Of a stretch of DNA of 64,000 bases, positions 11,401 through 20,705 are shown in pieces. A program made the position numbers and the translations under genes. Position 1 is the stretch's first letter. Every line of letters begins with the position of its first letter. The notes under the pieces were generated by a model, which worked only from the letters and a program-made list of their open reading frames with translations, ran no database searches and was not told the DNA's origin. This DNA comes from Knufia peltigerae (taxonomy: Eukaryota; Ascomycota; Eurotiomycetes; Chaetothyriales; Trichomeriaceae), in contig JAPDRN010000062.1 of assembly GCA_030247855.1 (NCBI GenBank), forward strand, positions 1-64,000, in the 5' to 3' direction.

Positions 11401-11641
11401 CACAATCATCAGCCAAGGCAAGCTTTTGATTGAAAGGTCCGAGTCTGCGAGGGCTAGGAATGATGAGAGCTTGTTGGATTCTCAGGGAGAAAAAGATGAT
11501 ATGACCAAGGTGTTTCTACGACCGCTGAGTCGTGGTGGAATTGTCATGTTGAAAAGAACCATAGAAGAGTTGCAGACGGAGTTGAACAGGTTGACGATGG
11601 TGGAAAGTTGTGACCGCGATGGAGGAGGGGGGGGAGCATGA
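8420..11641 (+). CDS. UBE2O-like large ubiquitin-conjugating enzyme
   Basis: A single long exon. I place the start at 8420 (MRTLEVYDHVALK), giving 1073 residues; an in-frame ATG at 8294 would add 42 hydrophobic residues that look like translated leader. The C-terminal UBC domain (about 798-950) has the active-site Cys at about 888 in EEGKICLSLLGTW, followed by ESWNPMATILQILVSLQ, the hallmark of the UBE2O/E2-230K family. The first 700 residues hold repeated beta-rich modules with VGDVV, RPGDHVV and KVGVIQTID segments, like the CR/tudor-like regions by which UBE2O binds substrates. An acidic stretch (about 690-735) and a Pro/Ala linker precede the UBC domain. UBE2O proteins act as combined E2/E3 enzymes on orphan basic proteins. 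Coding without introns over 3.2 kb is unusual for length but fits the family in fungi. Confidence 0.88.
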   Translation: MRTLEVYDHVALKQNTRLHGAITRTNGEPDTPRLENRLNLAHTTIPSKVSDEFLATGVPPAGYVYVKWAEETDGCSLVDENDLTLLSRAFQVGDVVRQDGSCMTGKVIDVDETYTLAPLACDREVAKLLSVEQLFPSCSPACASHPPLRFSHPNPHALIYNVPSREIKVAQDVVRGDYLTSDKWIGLVSDVGYNVVIALENKSVVVVTGLGGICLPLEDNGIPLFNMFIRGDATRKELPDFANTENTYGVPVEVLRPGDHVVINHGPLREGRWIRGSYDPKCRRLGVVLDVRAREVTTMWLVNNRRDKSNASTKPRCEQSIYENIDTFQDQAQLTLNKYVSVYDSAKMPSKTATITTTLHSRTISGYPKDTQSVLLGLYIAVGTHVRFRDPTGAAVKYQGSEQNSHGRLTRVVSVDYPDWDFNEFIVVDMKQKATVLWQDGSTTTSDSMDLHDHDLFEPELQPTNIVVMREGMLQRPTASSSAVSFETSEFNEMALFERPHDLMPQKVGVIQTIDPRERVASIRWYRKPKIELLSSGRNLSHASHFGPIGDTVSDVSLYEILPFPFFNCLPRDMCVLADLVKVTRGQQAYETGESVDISLPTNSTSPRPGIERAVDRELSPISIAPWRMPKARTEPNGAGPRDWVGQVVATGLDGSLTVRLGAAQHCRDVRMDLDGLLACIPGDRRDMESVDGDLLDVDNFDVDIEISDDSSDDYSDADVEMGEVDDLLLDLTPEEADLIHKSHAPILTTVPPEPAEAPAEAPLSTTMPPGPPPQFLILDQEPPADQFGLQSVSSSIGALKRIAKEHKILASSLPKGQIYVRTYERRLDLFRCLMVGPRDTPYENAPFLIDLQLPERFPEQPPTAHFHSWTSGMGRINPNLYEEGKICLSLLGTWSGQHKTESWNPMATILQILVSLQGLVFVKNPFYNEAGFEGYEDDERYIHEAEQYNEKAFVMARRFTKNALVRPPRAMTDVLAWLYLPHHPDKPGESLLGTIISQGKLLIERSESARARNDESLLDSQGEKDDMTKVFLRPLSRGGIVMLKRTIEELQTELNRLTMVESCDRDGGGGGA

Positions 11642-12057
11642 AGACTGAATACACCACCGGATGGATCGAATATCTGGTTGGTTTGACGGTCTGTTATGAC
11701 TATAACAAATTTGATCCGAACTTGGAATGATGATTAGGATGTGACGAAGGATATGAATGGGATGCACATGAGTCATGATCATTTGATACCCTAACTACTG
11801 ATTGAGTAGTATGATGGATGGGATGGGATATACTGGTACGGAGTTGAGGGTCATAAAATTGAACTTTGATATTTACACGGTGTGTAAGAATTGTACGGAT
11901 TAAAGGATGGATATGGTAGATACAGTACTCGGTATCTTGGTTGAGAACGAAACTCGAAACTACATATTGACCTTTGTCTTGTGGTCTTGAGTTTCTTGGT
12001 GTGGAATGTATGGTTGTACCTACCGAGGGAGTACAATAGTGGGTATTACCTACCTAG

Positions 12058-12410
12058 TACGGAGTAGAGTAGATACAGATAGCCTCTTGTATGGTATAGT
12101 ATTGAATCATGCTCGTTTAAACAAAAATGGGATACTCCTTTGGAGTACAGAGGATGTTGTACTCCGTATCATTGACCGAAATATTACGGTAAGGTCGATA
12201 AGCGAGCTGCGGGATCCTTTTTGAGAGACGGATGTACAACATTAGCTCGTTTGTTCAGGTACTTGATCCACAAGTTCCTGGGACGTGCCACTCCTTTCGC
12301 TTTGGTCTGTACTCAAGATACTTGTACTTGTAACCACAGGACTCGATACCGAGTTTTCTTCTTTTGCTCGGGTCCAAACGATGATCGATGAAAAGTCAGT
12401 GTACTCCGTA
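12058..12410. repeat. cluster of TACTCCGTA motifs
   Basis: Three exact copies of the 9-mer TACTCCGTA (or its complement TACGGAGTA) at 12058-12066, 12160-12168 and 12402-12410, plus the related hairpin TACTCCTTTGGAGTA at 12133-12147. The same word recurs in other intergenic parts of the window (see findings). Confidence 0.75.
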
Positions 12411-12553
12411 GGAATGCACCTACACTAGGTAGGAAATTTGGCCCCCCTCCCCCGAAGGAGTTACTTTTGCTCCGGTGATACAGGGCCCCCCTCCAAAGGT
12501 GGTCGAATGTTATTACATGGACTGCCTGACTCGAATAGTTGGGTTTGGGGGCT

Positions 12554-12559
12554 TATAAA
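12554..12559 (+). promoter_or_regulatory. candidate TATA box of the epoxide hydrolase gene
   Basis: TATAAA lies 142-147 bp upstream of the start codon. The TA run nearer to the ATG is an alternative, but it is too close to serve as an ordinary TATA box unless the leader is almost absent. Confidence 0.35.
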
Positions 12560-12672
12560 GAATCAGTACATGAGAACGATTAAGACTAGGTTCCCCTCTC
12601 TTGAGAGATCCTACTTCGTTTCTCTTGTTGCTGTCACTATCGCCCTCAGAGTCCTATATTCTATCAAGCCAG

Positions 12673-12690
12673 TATATATATATATATATA
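12673..12690 (+). repeat. TA dinucleotide microsatellite
   Basis: Nine TA units directly before the epoxide hydrolase start codon, ending 10 bp from the ATG. Such tracts vary in length between strains and, in this position, would alter the 5' leader. Confidence 0.85.
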
Positions 12691-12700
12691 TCTCCCCAAC

Positions 12701-14130
12701 ATGACCACTCCAGATATCACTCCCTTCAAAATATCAATACCAGACACCGTCCTCGAACGGATCAGGTCCAAACTCTCAATCTCCCTCGATGACGATGATC
12801 TTCCTGTCGAAGTCGAGGAAGGCGACCAGTGGACCCGAGGTACACCCAACTCCGAGATCCATCGTCTGGCAAAGTACTGGCGGGACGAGTTCGACTGGCG
12901 CAAGGTCGAAACTCGACTAAACACCGAACTACCCCAGTTCACGACCAAGATCGAAGTCGATGGGTTCGGTACATTCGACATTCATTTCGTTCACGCCAGG
13001 ACTGAAGTCCCCAAGAACGCCGCCATTCCTTTGATCTTCGTACACGGATGGCCTGGGAGTTTTTTGGAGGTTAGCAAGATTTTGCCCTTGCTACTGGAAG
13101 ACGAGAGTGGACAAGAACCTCGTTTTCATGTCGTCGCTCCTAGTTTGGTGAACTTTGGTTTCTCACAGGGTTGTGTAAAGGTGAGTCAAACTCTGCTGGT
13201 ACTCCTGATAACTCCTGATGCTCGGTTGCTATTCCCGACACCATTGCTCATGGTCCTGAAATTCCGCGGCGAGTGATTTTTCAAGACGTCGACTGACCGA
13301 CTGACGTTTCGTTTTGTCTTTTTAGCCAGGATTCGGTGTCGAACAACATGCCGAAATGTGTCATAAACTCATGCTGAAACTTGGTTATGATCAATATGGT
13401 ACGTTTGGCCTGCTGATAGAGATGTTTCACAACGTCCTCGCGTACTACAGCTAAAAACTCAAAAACAGTGACCCAAGGAGGCGACTTGGGTTATTTCGTC
13501 ACCCGGATCATGGCCCTAAAATACCCCGTTCATATCCAGGCTCAACACATCAACATGGCCATCCCGGCCGAACCCACGTCGACGTCTCATCCGGATTTGT
13601 TTGCAAAATGTCAATCCACGCCGTTGAACGACTGGGAGAAGGCCGCCGCCGAGCGTACCGTCCACACCTTGCGTACGGGCATGGGGTACTACAACATCCA
13701 GGCGACAAAGACGCAAACGATCGCCATCGCGGTGACGGCCTCCCCGCTTGGGCTTCTCGCTTGGATCTACGAGAAACTTCACGACTGGACGGACGGGTAC
13801 CCTTGGACGGAGGAAGAGGTCTTGACCTGGGTTTGCATCTACGCGTATTCGACCGCGGGTGCCGCCGCCAGTATGCGTATATACTACGAAGAAACGAACC
13901 AAAAAGGTGGCGGGTCGAGTGTGGTCACGGCGCAGCGCGATACCGGCAAGACGGTCAAGATCGGAGTGAGTCAGTTCCCCGCCGAATTGACGCCACCGCG
14001 AGAGTTGTGGTTGCACACTTTGGGTAATGTGGTGTACATCAAACAACACGCCAGGGGGGGACATTTGGCGGCTTGGGAAGTACCGGAATTGTTGGTGGAT
14101 GATGTCAGAGGTACTTTTCGTGGAAGATGA
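12701..14130 (+). CDS. microsomal-type epoxide hydrolase
   Basis: Three exons (12701-13180, 13326-13398, 13469-14130) encode 404 residues, with GTGAGT and GTACGT donors. Residues about 5-105 form the epoxide hydrolase N-terminal (EHN) domain, including YWRDEFDWRKVE. The alpha/beta hydrolase core follows, with the oxyanion motif HGWPGS near residue 115, the nucleophile Asp190 in TQGGDLG and the base His383 in GGHLAAWE. The EHN domain marks the microsomal branch, but no N-terminal membrane anchor is present, so the fungal enzyme is probably soluble. It would open epoxides to diols, in detoxification or in secondary metabolism. A methyltransferase gene follows 330 bp later on the same strand. 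Confidence 0.92.
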
Positions 14131-14459
14131 AAGGAGTAGAGGAAGGATTGTAAGGGGGAAGGGGAAGAGTCGGTAGATTGTTTATATCTAAACACGACTG
14201 TATGAGAGAAGGGGTGGTGATGGAAAGCATGTGCTTGAACAAAAGTACATTGCGATGCCGTCAATGTGGCAAAAATACTCAAAGTCTCCACAGAAAGGGA
14301 CCTAGGTCAGTACTGTACTACATATATGTGGGCACCTGAGGTAGATAGATTGATTGCGTGGTTTTTGTGTTCTCTTATCACTCCCCTTAAAACTACCACC
14401 ATTTGTTCCAAGTACTTCAATATAACTTCTTGTTATCGTTCTATAGCCGAAAAAAGAAA

Positions 14460-15326
14460 ATGCCTCCACCGTCTCGGCTCGATTCAATCAGTGCCCTCTA
14501 CGACTCCCGTAGCGACAAGTACGACGAGAACCAAGTTCATGTCGACCAAGCGCGAGACTATCTGGTTTGGGCGGACTTACGGGCCGGTCAAAACGTGTTG
14601 GATTTAGCATGCGGGACGGGTCTCGTGTCGATCGGAGCAAAGTCGATCGTCGGTGACTCTGGCGTGGTCATCGGCGTGGACGTCAGTTCCGGGATGCTTG
14701 ATCGAGGACGCCTCAAGGCCGAACGAGCAGGGTTACAAGTTTCGTTCATAAAAGGTGACATTCAACATCTAGATTCATCACGGTTCACACGGGATTCATC
14801 ATCATCATCGGCGACCAAATTTGATGTCATCACTTGTGCTTCGGCTCTGATCCTGCTAGATGACCCGGTGGGTGCACTCAGACAATGGAAGACCCTTCTC
14901 GAGGAGGGTGGAGGAAGAATCGTGACGGACGTGCAGAGTCGAGATGCCAATCTGATCATGAACGTTTTTCGCCACGTCGCGGCTCAATTGGGCGAAAAGG
15001 TCATCTGGGACGGTGGGGCGGCAAGGTACGAGAGTATCGAAGACCTGGGAAAAGTGGTACGCGACGCCGGATTCGAGATCGAAAAACTGTTCGAGACGGA
15101 ACCGTACGCCACGACGCATTACAAACCAAAAGAAGCCGAAGAGATTTTTGACGAGGCCGTCGAGAAAGAAATGTTTGAACGGTTTGGAAAACCTGAAAAC
15201 GGGACGAGGGAGCGCGCGAGGAAACTGTTTGTGCAAAGAATGAACGAACTAGCCGAGGGAAGGGAGAATATAAAAGAAGAAACTAGGTATTGGGTCGTTG
15301 TGGCCTCGGTGCCTGCTTCAATATAA
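14460..15326 (+). CDS. class I SAM-dependent methyltransferase
   Basis: A single exon encoding 288 residues from the ATG at 14460 (MPPPSRLDS). Motif I is VLDLACGTG (about 46-54), followed by GVDVSSGML (motif II) and FDVITCASALILLDDP (motif IV/post-II region), the layout of UbiE/COQ5-like and Methyltransf_11 enzymes. A Ser-rich insert lies at about residues 108-115. The C-terminal third is helical and charged. The acceptor could be a small molecule; the family does not define it. It shares strand with the upstream epoxide hydrolase, 330 bp away, so the two may be co-regulated, though a pair alone is weak evidence for a pathway. Confidence 0.85.
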   Translation: MPPPSRLDSISALYDSRSDKYDENQVHVDQARDYLVWADLRAGQNVLDLACGTGLVSIGAKSIVGDSGVVIGVDVSSGMLDRGRLKAERAGLQVSFIKGDIQHLDSSRFTRDSSSSSATKFDVITCASALILLDDPVGALRQWKTLLEEGGGRIVTDVQSRDANLIMNVFRHVAAQLGEKVIWDGGAARYESIEDLGKVVRDAGFEIEKLFETEPYATTHYKPKEAEEIFDEAVEKEMFERFGKPENGTRERARKLFVQRMNELAEGRENIKEETRYWVVVASVPASI

Positions 15327-16387
15327 CAGTGCTTGAGAGATGGTGGAGATGATCGAACACGAAAGGGACCTGGTGGACGTTGGCAGAAGTATTGTGAAGA
15401 AAAAGGGGAAATCTCACCTCGTACGTCGGACTTTGACTGTCTGGGGTCGGACGTGCAGAGATATTTTGAGGACCCGGGGGATACGGACAGGGAAAAGGAC
15501 TTCCAACATGACTCTGGTCGCCCAAGGGGATATGGACAAGGACATGGTATATATGGTACACACACGAATCATGTGGTTATGGCCACTAGATGGACGGGCA
15601 TGGACGAGCTGTTCTCCCGAGTGAGAATTCGTACACAGCGTATACGTACCAAGGTAGGTCACGGCATCAAGGAATATCAACTTTGGTCCGGTCTTCCGTT
15701 CACTGGGAAATGTAGGAAATTATATAAGGTATTGTACCTAGGTAGCTATATACCTCTTCCACGGGTCCCTTGAGGGCTCCGAGAGCTGGCTATATCTTAG
15801 AACCGTGTCCAGTGGTCCAGTCTCAAAATGACACCGACGCGAAGAACATGTCTGTCTCTGTCTGCATGGTTGAGGTTGGTGGGAGAGGAAGCTCCTATCT
15901 GTTTGGAGGGTGACTCGCTGCTGTGATGATCCGGGAGCTGGAACAGTCTCAAATTCGACGACCCGACCCCGCCAGAAGTCACCCGGTAGAGGATCATGAC
16001 AAGATTTCTGTGTAGACATCATTTTCGTGTACTGCTCCAAGAGTCTCACAGTGGTCGAAACCGACCGATATTCCCCAAGGATGTCAAGTCGTAATTCATG
16101 TTGCAGCTATTGGTCGTTCTCATTCGGGAACTCCGTGGGGAGAATTGAGGCCACGGCGCTTCATAGCAGTGTCTCGTCTCCGACAATTGAACTGTTACGC
16201 TGCATAACCTCATCAGGAAGGTACTTGTCTTCTCGGTATCAGCCCTGCAAGGTAGAGGAACGGGCTTCTGTCCGTGACTTCGTCTCATACATCAGGTGCC
16301 CTTGTGGCCATGGAAAATTGAATCCAATGTTCCTGACCGGTATCAACAGCCTCGTTGATTCTTCAATCATATCCCAAGGTGCGGTCT
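15327..16387. other. intergenic, no gene recognised
   Basis: Lies between the convergent methyltransferase and Vps37 genes and so holds their 3' flanks. Open frames overlap on both strands and have no recognisable motif. Confidence 0.5.
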
Positions 16388-17254
16388 TCATCTCCATCCA
16401 CCAACTCTACCTTCGTCCCATCTGGCCCTCATCTCTCTCCTCTTCTCCAGTGTCGTAGCACCTTCTCTTATCCTCCGCACCCAGTCATTAATCTCCTTCT
16501 CACTGGCCTTGCCATGGCTCGTGTCATCACTAGTCGAGCCTTCGAGGAAACTTTCCTGTGTGGCTCTGAGCAACGCTTCTTGCTCACCTATACTCGACAC
16601 GAGTCTTTGGTACATTTGTCGTGGACCCCACGGTGACAGAGCATCGTCCATTTCAGTCTGCTTTCTCCTCCATTGTGTCTGCAAAGAGGCGTGACTGAGC
16701 AACAGTTGGCCAGTTTCGTCTCGGAGTTGACGTAGTTGACTCTCGGCCTGAGACACTTGCTGTACTAGTTGGAGATTGGCATGGATTGCGTCCTGGAGAG
16801 GTTTGAGAGACGATGTGTAGGAAGGATGCGTCGAGGCTATCGACGCCAGTAAGGAAGCATTGTTGACGAGTGTATGAAGTTCATTGATCGGCTTATCTTG
16901 TAGTTGTGACGGAATCCAGCGGTCCGACAATGACGGAGGTGGAATGGGATCATACCGCTGCTGCGGTTGTGGTGGGACCGGAGCAAAGTTCTGTTGTGCG
17001 TTTGGAACAGGTGGTTGAGGACGAGGAGAGTTCGTTATACCAGGCACAGCATTCGTAGGTGTCGACGAGAGCGTGGGAGTACCAGTGCGGCTTACATTGG
17101 CGCTTTGAGCCTGGCTGTTCAGATGCGAGACTGGTTTCGGTGGGGGTGGAGGGGGTGCGCTGCCTGTGATAGGGGATGAAGGAGGTGGCGTAGAGGTCGC
17201 GGTAACATTGGGCAGGTTGGAAGCTGATGATGAGGTATAGAAGGATTCAGACAT
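16388..17254 (-). CDS. VPS37: ESCRT-I subunit Vps37
   Basis: A single exon encoding 288 residues from the ATG at 17254 (MSESFYTSS). The first 120 residues are Pro/Ser/Thr/Gln-rich and probably disordered. The C-terminal part (about 135-275) is the Mod_r/Vps37 domain, a helical coiled-coil region beginning PINELHTLVNNASLLASI, with LRQLRDETGQLLL and HASLQTQWRRKQ heptads, and a following YQRLVSSIGEQE segment. Vps37 joins Vps23, Vps28 and Mvb12 in the stalk of ESCRT-I, which sorts ubiquitinated cargo at endosomes. An in-frame upstream extension to 17509 would run into the neighbouring promoter and start, so I reject it. The gene is divergent from SF3a2, with starts 257 bp apart. Confidence 0.85.
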   Translation of the reverse strand: MSESFYTSSSASNLPNVTATSTPPPSSPITGSAPPPPPPKPVSHLNSQAQSANVSRTGTPTLSSTPTNAVPGITNSPRPQPPVPNAQQNFAPVPPQPQQRYDPIPPPSLSDRWIPSQLQDKPINELHTLVNNASLLASIASTHPSYTSSLKPLQDAIHANLQLVQQVSQAESQLRQLRDETGQLLLSHASLQTQWRRKQTEMDDALSPWGPRQMYQRLVSSIGEQEALLRATQESFLEGSTSDDTSHGKASEKEINDWVRRIREGATTLEKRREMRARWDEGRVGGWR

Positions 17255-17511
17255 CTTTGAACATAGTGTGTGGTTGTAAATCAAACGTTGCCCACCTCGA
17301 ATCGCGCTTCTATGGGGTGCCTCCGATATCCAGCCTTGCCCAGCCTCGTCATCGGCAGCCTTGCCAAGTGCGGAGCAAGGCTGTGCTACTTTGTATGAAT
17401 TTCTTTCCTGAATTCCCATGCTCCATACTCCGTACACAGGCAACAACCAGCAGCTGTCTAAGTTAAACCGCTTCTTCAAATCAACCTGGTCGCAGACATT
17501 TGACATCAAAC
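17255..17511. promoter_or_regulatory. bidirectional promoter region of VPS37 and PRP11
   Basis: Only 257 bp separate the two divergent start codons, so both promoters must overlap here. One exact TACTCCGTA motif lies at 17426-17434, about in the middle of the part nearer PRP11. No canonical TATA box is evident. Confidence 0.6.
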
Positions 17512-18219
17512 ATGGACTACCAAAACCGCGCTGGTTCCAAGTTTGGCGGTGGCGGCGTCGCCTCGCAATCCGCCACCAACGCCGACCGACGAGAACGGCT
17601 ACGCAAACTCGCGCTCGAGACCATCGATCTTGACAAGGACCCTTACTTCTTTAAAAACCACGTCGGTAGTTTCGAATGTCGACTCTGTCTGACAGTCCAC
17701 CAGAACGATGGCTCATACCTGGCACATACACAAGGGCGCAAGCACCAGACGAACCTTGCACGCCGCGCGGCCAGGGAACAAAAAGAAGCCCAGAAGGATG
17801 GACAAATGATGTCAGGCATGATGGGTGTGCAAGTCAAAAAGAACATGGTCAAGATCGGGCGACCAGGTTACAAGATCACCAAGATTCGAGACCCTCTGAC
17901 ACGTCAGGTCGGATTACTCTTTCAGCTGTTGTACCCTGAAATCACTCCGGGCGTGGAACCTAGAGTACGATTCATGAGCGCTTTTGAGCAGAAGATCGAA
18001 GAGCCGGAAAGGGATTACCAGTATCTGCTTGTCGCCGCTGAACCATACGAGACTTGTGCGTTCAAGTTACAATCCCGCGAGGTCGATCGCCGCGAAGGAC
18101 GATACTGGACATGGTGGGATGCTGACGCCAAGGAGTTCTGGTGTCAGGTCTTGTTCAAGACAGAGCGAGACGAACGATACAGTAACGTCCCGGGTCTAGC
18201 ACCTACAGGCAAGAGATGA
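17512..18219 (+). CDS. PRP11: splicing factor 3a subunit 2 (SF3a66/Prp11)
   Basis: A single exon encoding 235 residues from MDYQNRAGSKFGG, the conserved SF3a2 N-terminus. The matrin-type C2H2 zinc finger is at about residues 55-80 (FECRLC ... YLAHTQGRKHQ). The C-terminal domain has VKIGRPGYKITKI and PRVRFMSAFEQK, followed by QYLLVAAEPYETCAFK and WTWWDADAKEFWCQ, all strongly conserved. It is a U2 snRNP component that joins SF3a1 and SF3a3 and helps define the branch site. The Pro-rich repeat tail of the animal protein is absent, as in other fungi. Start at 17512 rather than the in-frame ATG at 17500 follows the family. Confidence 0.96.
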   Translation: MDYQNRAGSKFGGGGVASQSATNADRRERLRKLALETIDLDKDPYFFKNHVGSFECRLCLTVHQNDGSYLAHTQGRKHQTNLARRAAREQKEAQKDGQMMSGMMGVQVKKNMVKIGRPGYKITKIRDPLTRQVGLLFQLLYPEITPGVEPRVRFMSAFEQKIEEPERDYQYLLVAAEPYETCAFKLQSREVDRREGRYWTWWDADAKEFWCQVLFKTERDERYSNVPGLAPTGKR

Positions 18220-19283
18220 TCATTTTCCGGCGTAGGCAGTTTATTGCCTGGTGCTACGACTCGGAGTTCTCCAATGTCAGAGCTGCATTTGCATCTCGGT
18301 GAAGCAATGGTCGCCACTATGATTTCGCCACAGCTCCGATAGATGCCAGCCGAATCCTCGAACATGCTTCTCCATGATGAACGCCCGGCTCTGTCAGCCA
18401 CGAAACAGTCTTGTGCATATGCAGAGCTGAAAAAGTTCGGCCACATGACATATTCACCAAGACCCTATGGCCTCGAATGCTCCTCACTATTTTAGTATTC
18501 CCGAAATTTGTCTGATGGGCTCGGATTGCGAACAAGCCCCGCTATGCAGTTCGACAAATCGTTCGCGCACTTTGAGCGGGCGGGAATGATGCAAAGTGCA
18601 CACGACGTGTCGAAGAAGCACACAGTTGCTTGATGCTTGATGTAATGGAATCTTTGTACAGACTTGGGAGGCTCTTGCCGGCAACAAGTCGAGACCTTCA
18701 TTGCTCCGCACCCCAAATTTTGCATTGATACGGAGTGCCGGGATGTGACATGAGAGGGGCACTTCTTAGATACTGTAACTCACATAGAGAAATCTGGCGC
18801 CGAGGAGCGAGGGAGAGACAAAGACAGATGTAGCCTGGGCATATCCCCGTGTAGAAATACTCCTACAGGAGAGACTATTTCACCCTTTCATTCCTTTCGA
18901 ACGTTCCATTTCGTAGGTGGTACATACCTGATCCTGATTATGGTGTTGAGCGGCTTGAGTATTTCTAGCATTCATATTCGACCATTGGCTATTCTCATTC
19001 GTTCATTCATTATCTGCTTCCCAGGACCTCCTGCGGCCGTTTCCATTACTTCGTGGCAAAACAGTGCAATGTCATCTGCACCGATCTTGCTCGCTTCTTC
19101 TCTTCGATACGTACTCCGTAGAAGCCACGGATTCGTTCGCGTATCCACGTTATGCGCCACCGCTATGCATGTCAAACAGAAAAACAGGGTTTCCTGCGCA
19201 GCAAAGGTCCAAGCTTGCACCTCTCTATCCGGTTTGATCTGGAATAAGTCGACGTCTTGTTCAACAAGGCGATCGTGACAACT
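18220..19283. other. intergenic, no gene recognised
   Basis: Lies between the convergent PRP11 and the orphan minus-strand gene. Short frames only. It contains an exact TACTCCGTA at 19112 and a near-match at 18729. Confidence 0.5.
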
Positions 19284-19808
19284 TCATCGCCCTTGGTTTG
19301 CCAGCATCATGATATCTCCATACTCTTTGAGACTGAAATCCCGATCGACCACATTATCCCAGGCACGCGACATCTCTTCCTGTGCTTTCTTATTCTTCCA
19401 ACCCCATCCCGGACCTTCCTCTCTGCTGTCTTCCACAAACGACGCTGTGCCTGATGTTGTAGTCGCGTTCGCAACACTCGTAATGCCTGGTATCCGATTA
19501 CCAGTGCCGTTGGTACTAGAGCCGACTCCACTTCGTAATCTTCGACTGCTTGTGTTTGCTCCGTTGTTGAAGATGGGTTGCTGATCGTCGTTTGCGTGGC
19601 CCTGTGAGCGCGGCGGAGACAGTTCACCTGGTGCAGAAGCGTTCAGATGTTCGTTTGGTGGTGGATTGGGGGTTCGGGGAGCAGCATTGGGCGCCGAGGC
19701 TGACGTCTGAGGAAAGAGATCATCGTCGTTATTGTTGTCAGGTTGCGAAGGCGCCGGAGGAGAAGAAGAAGAAGAAGTCGAAGTCGTCATTGTTTCGTCC
19801 ATGTCCAT
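19284..19808 (-). CDS. conserved fungal protein of unknown function
   Basis: An open frame of 174 residues from the first ATG (MDMDETMTTS). The first 115 residues are low-complexity: Ser runs, Asn/Asp runs, Pro/Ala-rich parts, and an SSRRLRSG basic patch. The C-terminal 50 residues are different in character, with GWGWKNKKAQEEMSRAWD and VVDRDFSLKEYGD, a compact charged helical block that looks conserved; I recall similar NKKAQEE ... DFSLxEFGD blocks in other ascomycete proteins without assigned function. It is divergent from the orphan gene at 20169, with 360 bp between the starts. No signal peptide or membrane segment. Confidence 0.55.
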   Translation of the reverse strand: MDMDETMTTSTSSSSSPPAPSQPDNNNDDDLFPQTSASAPNAAPRTPNPPPNEHLNASAPGELSPPRSQGHANDDQQPIFNNGANTSSRRLRSGVGSSTNGTGNRIPGITSVANATTTSGTASFVEDSREEGPGWGWKNKKAQEEMSRAWDNVVDRDFSLKEYGDIMMLANQGR

Positions 19809-20168
19809 CCCTCCTTGCAATGTATGAGGCTATTGCGATGTGGGTATGATGGTTGCAGTACCGATGTAACCTTTAGGCCGTAGATCAAGTCGTTGACTGT
19901 GGTGCAGTGTACAACCGTGACAGGTTTTGCTGCAGTGTGCGTGAAGTGTGAGGAATGAAGGATAATGAATGAAGTGTAAGTGGTGAATGCGCAATGTGGT
20001 GAGTGGATGACAAGTTGAATTCGCGCAGGCTGAGAAAGATGCCCGCTCCTCCGCATTTTGAAAGTCGCGACTCCCCTGGCCTGTCTCAGCCTTCCCTCTC
20101 GCGTGGCCCACATTTCGATCGGCCGAACAAGTCAGAAGTACGAGAACGCCAACACAACGCCGACGACT

Positions 20169-20705
20169 ATGAGCAAGACATCTGAACATCGCAAGCGTGT
20201 CTGTGAGGACAATAGCTTGCGTACCCAATCACCAAACCGTCTCAAGATTGCTGAAGAAGCACAGGGTCCTGAGAAGGATAAGGATGGCAGCAAGCATTCA
20301 GGTCAACAGTGTACTTTCACTTCCCTAGTCTCTGGTGTGCAATATGAGCAGATTCAACGGGTCAAGAGCGCCTCACCCAATACACCTCCCAAGGAAAGAA
20401 TCGATCCTGGTTTCCCGGACTACAGAACGCAGGTCACGAGGAGAGGGCTACAAGCACTGCAAGTCGAACTGGAGAGCGGTCGAATGGATTACACGATATG
20501 GACCAACGACCATGACGAGCTGACTGAGCGTGGCTCGTTTTGGTCGTTGCATACCAGACCAGAGGGTGCTATTGGGGAGATTGACTGCGACCCAAAAGCA
20601 AAGGAGAAGAGAGTTGAGAAGTGGTGTCGTGATGTCACGGATGCTGTTGATCAGACATCCTCCAGCGTAACACCTCTGGCCGACAGGGAGACCGAGACAG
20701 GATAA
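20169..20705 (+). CDS. orphan protein with uncertain 3' end
   Basis: A frame of 178 residues from the ATG at 20169 (MSKTSEHRKR). The first 70 residues are charged and basic; the middle (RTQVTRRGLQALQVELESGRMDYTIW, in two parts either side of LQALQ) looks folded and helical. I do not recognise the family. The annotated stop at 20703-20705 may not be the real one: about 100 coding-like bases follow in another frame and end at a stop at 20812. A GTGATG donor near 20626 and a TAATAG acceptor at 20709 would join them through an intron of about 80 nt. A frameshift is the other explanation. The promoter is shared with the divergent gene ending at 19808. Confidence 0.5.
   Translation: MSKTSEHRKRVCEDNSLRTQSPNRLKIAEEAQGPEKDKDGSKHSGQQCTFTSLVSGVQYEQIQRVKSASPNTPPKERIDPGFPDYRTQVTRRGLQALQVELESGRMDYTIWTNDHDELTERGSFWSLHTRPEGAIGEIDCDPKAKEKRVEKWCRDVTDAVDQTSSSVTPLADRETETG

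Larger units (their letters stand above)
11642..12700. other. 1 kb intergenic region rich in short repeats
   Basis: No gene is supported. The segment carries three exact TACTCCGTA motifs (12058, 12160, 12402), one near-match (11837), and an inverted repeat TACTCC-TTT-GGAGTA at 12133-12147. Toward its end come poly-C stretches and the promoter of the epoxide hydrolase gene. Confidence 0.55.

Noticed and set aside
13516..14064. Antisense and alternate-frame ORFs over the epoxide hydrolase third exon
   Set aside because: They result from the high GC of this exon; the sense frame has the catalytic Asp and His.
7000..15330. A secondary-metabolite cluster formed by SDR, epoxide hydrolase and methyltransferase
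   Set aside because: No polyketide synthase, peptide synthetase, terpene synthase or transporter is present, and a housekeeping-type E2 gene lies between them; retained only as a weak pairing.
17255..17509. In-frame upstream extension of Vps37
   Set aside because: It overlaps the promoter and nearly the start codon of the divergent PRP11, and reads unlike the Pro-rich Vps37 N-terminus.
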